Shown here: positions 61,635-64,000 of the stretch, in pieces | How positions within the stretch are numbered: position 1 is the stretch's first letter | Layout of the letters: every line of letters starts with the position of its first letter | Assembly: GCA_050178135.1 (NCBI GenBank) | Contig: JBFXGJ010000009.1 | Location: forward strand, 8,027-72,026 | DNA length: 64,000 nucleotides | Source of the DNA: UBA288 sp050178135 | GTDB lineage: Archaea > Halobacteriota > Methanomicrobia > Methanomicrobiales > Methanospirillaceae | Direction of reading: 5' to 3' | Notes under the pieces: model-generated | What the model saw: only the letters and a program-made list of their open reading frames with translations | What the model was told of the DNA's origin: nothing | The model's database searches: none | Made by a program: the position numbers and the translations under genes

Positions 61635-61799
61635 ATGCCCCTCCAGGTGCACTGCACGCGTATGCCGAGCTGCGGCGATTGCGTGAACTATACCGCGACC
61701 GGGAAGGAGACAGGGGAGTGCCGTCTGATCGGCCCGGTTCCGGAGGACCGGGACGCCGAACGGTGTCCCGCACGACTCTTCATTCCAAGAGAGACGTGA
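61635..61799 (+). CDS. 54-residue cysteine-rich small protein
   Basis: A short frame with ATG at 61635 and TGA at 61797-61799 encodes 54 residues with five cysteines: Cys7, Cys13, Cys16, Cys29 and Cys44 (CTRMPSCGDC, GECRLIG, RCPARLF). The spacing looks like a small zinc or iron-sulfur protein, and the wording LIGPVPEDRDAERCPA has the look of a conserved protein, not chance. GGAAGGG stands directly ahead. It is divergent from thrS, with TATA-like sequence between. I do not know the family. A longer overlapping frame at 61589-61909 has arginine/proline-rich content and is less convincing. Confidence 0.55.
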   Translation: MPLQVHCTRMPSCGDCVNYTATGKETGECRLIGPVPEDRDAERCPARLFIPRET

Positions 61800-61912
61800 A
61801 TCCCGATCATTTCATCGGGCCCGGGACCGAGGGGGAGACGGTCACCCGACCGTCCCTGTGCAGCGTTGCCGGGCAAATATTTATCCTCAGGCCTTCCCAT
61901 CTCCCCTGAGTC

Positions 61913-62383
61913 ATGGTGGCATCCGCTTCATTACAGGGTGGGGAAGCGGGGAGCGACCGGTTTCCCGATAAGAGGCTGCTCATGATGATGGAGACCATCC
62001 CCGAGCCGGCCCTTTTGTATCTCCCGGGGGGACGAATTGCAGCAGTGAACCGGGCGGCGAACCGGCTTGCCGATTTCGACCCGGAGGGAGAGACCATCAT
62101 GGATCTCCTGGAGCGGTATGGCGCCCGCAGCCCCAACGGAGACCCGGTCAACCCTGGGGACCTCCCCTACGCCAGGGCCCTCAGGGGAGAGGTGGTGACC
62201 CAGGGAGAGCGGATCGAGATGAGCCTCCCGGACGGATCCACCTATGTCGCGCTCATCACGTCGAGACCCGTCATCGTCGACGGCAAGGTGGTCGCTGCCC
62301 TCTCGATCTGGCACGACTTCGCAGCGTATTCACGCTGGCTCGCCCGGTCAACCTGGGAAGACGCGGACTCTCCATCGAGGTGA
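61913..62383 (+). CDS. single PAS domain protein
   Basis: The 156-residue protein is one PAS domain (about 25-140: METIPEPALLYLPGGRIAAVNRAANRLAD, given here in parts, then DGKVVAALSIWHDF) with short tails. No kinase, HTH or other output domain is attached, so it would act as a free sensor that binds a partner, or it may be the front part of a truncated sensor kinase. The sequence after its stop is gene-poor and degraded, which supports truncation. Confidence 0.7.
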   Translation: MVASASLQGGEAGSDRFPDKRLLMMMETIPEPALLYLPGGRIAAVNRAANRLADFDPEGETIMDLLERYGARSPNGDPVNPGDLPYARALRGEVVTQGERIEMSLPDGSTYVALITSRPVIVDGKVVAALSIWHDFAAYSRWLARSTWEDADSPSR

Positions 62384-62822
62384 CGGACGAGGAGGCGACT
62401 CGGCAGGCGACACCGGCAGGTGAAGATCCAGTGACTGAGGGAGGGAGGTAGTCGTGCCACTCCTGCTGCACTACGTCGAGCAGGAGGTGTGCGGACCGAC
62501 ACGCTCGACGCCGGGGTACTCGACGCGTGGCTGGGCAAGGTCCCGGCCTGAGACGAGATCTCCGCGGGATGCGTCCCGGGAGCGCGTCGTCCGGGCGTGG
62601 TTCGCGTTCGTGTTCCGGGTCGTCCGTGTGGGGAACCTGATCGCGATGGAGCGGGCGAACGCAAACGGTAGATGTGCGCTATCGACGCTGCCGAAGCACA
62701 GGTTCACCAGGGCCTCGACGCACGGCGCAATCGGCACCAAGGCCAGGATCGATTCTGACGCGTTGCTCGAGTCGGACGGGGCGACGTAGACGCAGTCGGC
62801 TGCAGGTGCGGAGGCGGTCTCC

Positions 62823-62942
62823 TCATGCGTCCGGCATCCTCAAACAGTCGTCGGACAGAAACCGCTCGTCGCCGTCGCAGAAGACCGGCAGGCCCGGGCC
62901 GGCGATCGGCCGCCCCTCGCCATGCCATGCCGACGGAGCTGG
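62823..62942 (-). pseudogene. orphan 3' gene fragment ending SDDCLRMPDA
   Basis: An open stretch of 39 codons without a start ends in a stop at 62823-62825. It reads WHGEGRPIAGPGLPVF followed by CDGDERFLSDDCLRMPDA. The end matches the end of another minus-strand frame at the window edge (SDDCLKMP, stop at 63969-63971). The family is unknown to me. It is bounded by stops, so it is most likely a broken copy. Confidence 0.4.
62832..62855. repeat. 24-base direct repeat, copy 1
   Basis: The sequence from CGGCATCCTC to GTCGTCGGA recurs at 63972-63995 with one mismatch. Both copies encode the same minus-strand peptide end, so this is the edge of a duplicated gene tail rather than a simple repeat. 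Confidence 0.6.
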
Positions 62943-63021
62943 TCAGGGGTGGGCCGATAGCCGGACGACGCCGGGGGAACGGCGGGCGCCGGCACGTTGA
63001 TCACGGCCCGGGCACTGGCTC

Positions 63022-63360
63022 TCACGGCGGGAGTTCAGCGAGAATAGCCCGCACTGAGCGTTCGAGGGGCGGCAGGTCATCGGTAACGAGCCGCCAGACG
63101 ATGGCGAGGTCGACGCCAAAGTACCGGTGGACGAGCACGTGACAAAGGGCGATCACATCCTGCCACGGTACATCGGGGTGGGCCGCGACGAGGCCGGGCG
63201 AGAGGTTGTTCGCAGCTTCGCCGATCACCTGGAGGTGGTAGACGACCCAGACCTGCAGGAGCTTGGAGGCCATCAGATCCTCGATCGTCCCGGGGAAGCG
63301 TTCCTGGATCTCCTCGATGGCCTCGAGGATGTCCGCGAGCCGGTCCCGATCGGACCTCAC
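63022..63360 (-). CDS. hepT: HepT-like (DUF86) toxin with altered active site
   Basis: This 112-residue HEPN-family protein is coupled to a MntA antitoxin by a four-base overlap (63357-63360). HepT toxins are ribonucleases with an R-x4-H-x-Y site. Here the matching residues are Cys73, His78 and Tyr80 (CHVLVHRY), so the Arg is replaced by Cys, while His and Tyr remain; the Tyr is the residue AMPylated by MntA. The rest of the fold (VVYHLQVIGEAANNLSP) is typical. The toxin may be inactive or less active. Confidence 0.85.
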   Translation of the reverse strand: MRSDRDRLADILEAIEEIQERFPGTIEDLMASKLLQVWVVYHLQVIGEAANNLSPGLVAAHPDVPWQDVIALCHVLVHRYFGVDLAIVWRLVTDDLPPLERSVRAILAELPP

Positions 63361-63653
63361 AGCGGCACCGCTTCCTGCAACACCGTCTCGCGGATCCGAT
63401 CTTTCAGCCCGCGGTCGGAGGCGACCTCGACGCGGAGGCCGAGGAGCGCCGAGAGGTCGCGCTCGAAGCGGATGAGGTCGAAGAGCGTGGCCGTGGGCCC
63501 GAAGGTGACGAGCAGGTCGAGGTCGCTCTCCGGCCCGGCCTCATGCCGGGCCACGGAGCCGAAGACGCGGACGTTCGTGATCCCGTACCGCGTGGCCACG
63601 GCCAGGATCTCGCTCCGTTTCTCGGCGACCAGGGTGTAGATGTCGGCCGGCAA
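63357..63653 (-). CDS. mntA: MntA-type nucleotidyltransferase antitoxin
   Basis: This 98-residue minimal nucleotidyltransferase has the full catalytic motif GS-x10-DxD: Gly32, Ser33, Asp44 and Asp46 (FGSVARHE ... SDLDLLV). MntA antitoxins AMPylate the Tyr of HepT. It is the first gene of the two-gene TA operon and precedes hepT. The third acidic residue is probably Asp/Glu in the VEVASD strand (about residue 76). Confidence 0.88.
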   Translation of the reverse strand: MPADIYTLVAEKRSEILAVATRYGITNVRVFGSVARHEAGPESDLDLLVTFGPTATLFDLIRFERDLSALLGLRVEVASDRGLKDRIRETVLQEAVPL

Positions 63654-63968
63654 GGCACTTCTCCTGCCTGAGGGTTCCGCGCGAGGGGATATGAAGGGAT
63701 CGGCCGCGGCTCTCCGAAGGTTATACCGGCAGCCGCTGCTGGCCGTTCGCCCTGTCCCCCCACCGGTGCCGGTGGTGCCGCGGGAGTCGGCCCGTCGAAC
63801 ACGGCCCGGCCCGCGTCCTCGCTGCGGGCCTCGTCATGCGTCGTCGCCGTGGTTATCGCGGTCCATCGCAGCGGCGATTTGACGCGATTCGAGGCAGTCG
63901 AGGGAGTCGTCCCCTTGTATCTCCCGGAAGCCCGTGCACGCCAACCCGGCGTCGAACACGTGATCCGG
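63654..63968. other. 315-base region upstream of mntA without a supported gene
   Basis: Very GC-rich sequence follows the mntA start to the window edge. Frames on both strands are open, but their products are arginine/proline-rich and lack homology signals or ribosome binding sites. The TA promoter should lie at about 63660-63730, but no clear TATA box was seen. Confidence 0.4.
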
Positions 63969-64000
63969 TCACGGCATCTTCAAACAGTCGTCGGAATGGA
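63969..64000 (-). CDS. 3' end of a gene cut by the window edge
   Basis: Only about ten codons are visible, ending HSDDCLKMP and a stop. The match to the fragment at 62823 in reading frame, stop position and peptide suggests a real gene that enters from the right. The family is unknown. Confidence 0.3.
   Translation of the reverse strand, partial: HSDDCLKMP
63972..63995. repeat. 24-base direct repeat, copy 2
   Basis: This copy matches 62832-62855 at 23 of 24 positions and encodes the same peptide end on the minus strand. Confidence 0.6.

Larger units (their letters stand above)
62384..63021. other. 638-base degraded region
   Basis: No intact gene can be supported. On the minus strand, an open stretch from about 62800 to 62471 has codon bias like a gene (VYVAPSDSSNASESILALVP, VNLCFGSVDSAHLPFAFA) but lacks a good start. 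Further right, 62823-62942 encodes a gene tail on the minus strand (separate entry). A plus-strand frame covers the same stretch, so direction is uncertain. It looks like gene debris at the border of an accessory segment. Confidence 0.4.

Noticed and set aside
61589..61909. 106-residue frame overlapping the small Cys protein
   Set aside because: It begins inside the thrS promoter region, has arginine/glycine/proline-rich content, and the alternative 54-residue frame has a far more protein-like Cys pattern.
62454..62789. 111-residue plus-strand frame in the degraded region
   Set aside because: It is mirrored by an equally open minus-strand frame, has no recognised motif, and lies in a zone with other gene fragments; direction cannot be decided.
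63640..63882. 80-residue frame upstream of mntA
   Set aside because: Product is arginine/proline-rich, starts inside mntA on the opposite strand and has no ribosome binding site.
62384..64000. Insertion sequence or CRISPR array at the right end
   Set aside because: No transposase motif, terminal inverted repeat or regularly spaced repeat was found; the only repeat is the 24-base gene-tail match.

Overview
The window is a gene-dense, high-GC archaeal chromosome segment, most likely from a hydrogenotrophic methanogen of the order Methanomicrobiales (a Methanoculleus/Methanofollis-like organism). The archaeal assignment is secure. It carries TBP, EF-1 alpha, an archaeal S10, Pelota, RLI/ABCE1, Rio2, a DUF460 protein, an archaeal-type ThrRS, split GMP synthetase subunit A, cupin-type phosphoglucose isomerase, archaeal CobT and CobZ, and A-type ATPase subunits. 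The methanogen placement is an inference from a small siroheme sulfite-reductase-like protein with two ferredoxin clusters, an NrpR-domain nitrogen regulator and a large REC-PAS histidine kinase. No mcr or other core methanogenesis gene lies in the window.

Layout. 1-1.5 kb: a truncated beta-helix protein and a GNAT acetyltransferase. 2-6.6 kb: a guaAA/YkgJ/TraB operon, then cobT divergent from cobZ-cobS (lower-ligand assembly of corrinoids). 6.6-7.8 kb: the sulfite-reductase-like protein and a small Cys protein. 8-9.6 kb: EF-1 alpha and S10. 9.6-15.5 kb: an Agl23-type membrane protein, MarC, a small membrane protein, a nitrilase-family amidase, a membrane hydrolase, threonine synthase and a secreted anchored protein. 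15.7-18.2 kb: a SulP transporter and a decayed flavodoxin gene. 18.2-23.4 kb: Pelota-RqcH divergent from an EMC6-like membrane protein and RLI, a ribosome-rescue neighbourhood. 23.7-34.4 kb: sensor kinase, an unknown solenoid protein, NOG1-type GTPase, QueG-like FeS protein, FKBP, CYTH cyclase, metallophosphoesterase, B12/radical SAM protein and two PEBP paralogues.

34.4-40.4 kb: TBP, acetyl-CoA synthetase with a palindromic candidate operator, an orphan pair of A-ATPase C and D subunits, ThiD and PrsW. 40.4-45.2 kb: one-strand envelope cluster (bactofilin-like protein, Yip1, CARDB-like protein, MacB-type ABC transporter). 45.3-48.4 kb: flavin disulfide oxidoreductase, an unknown protein and an HTH-less NrpR. 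48.5-56 kb: Pgi, NadE, a K+ channel/TrkA protein, a PP-loop-less relative of tRNA thiolases, and a Rio2-DUF460-ThiL operon. 56-62.4 kb: split YeeE/YedE transporter, RibD-type reductase, lipoprotein, anion transporter, ThrRS, an unlisted 54-residue Cys protein and a PAS protein. 62.4-64 kb: an accessory-looking end with a MntA/HepT toxin-antitoxin pair, gene debris and a repeated gene tail.

Best leads: the ribosome-rescue island, the orphan ATPase C-D pair, the catalytically broken tRNA-thiolase relative, the bactofilin-headed envelope cluster, the HepT with an altered active site, and the acs palindrome.
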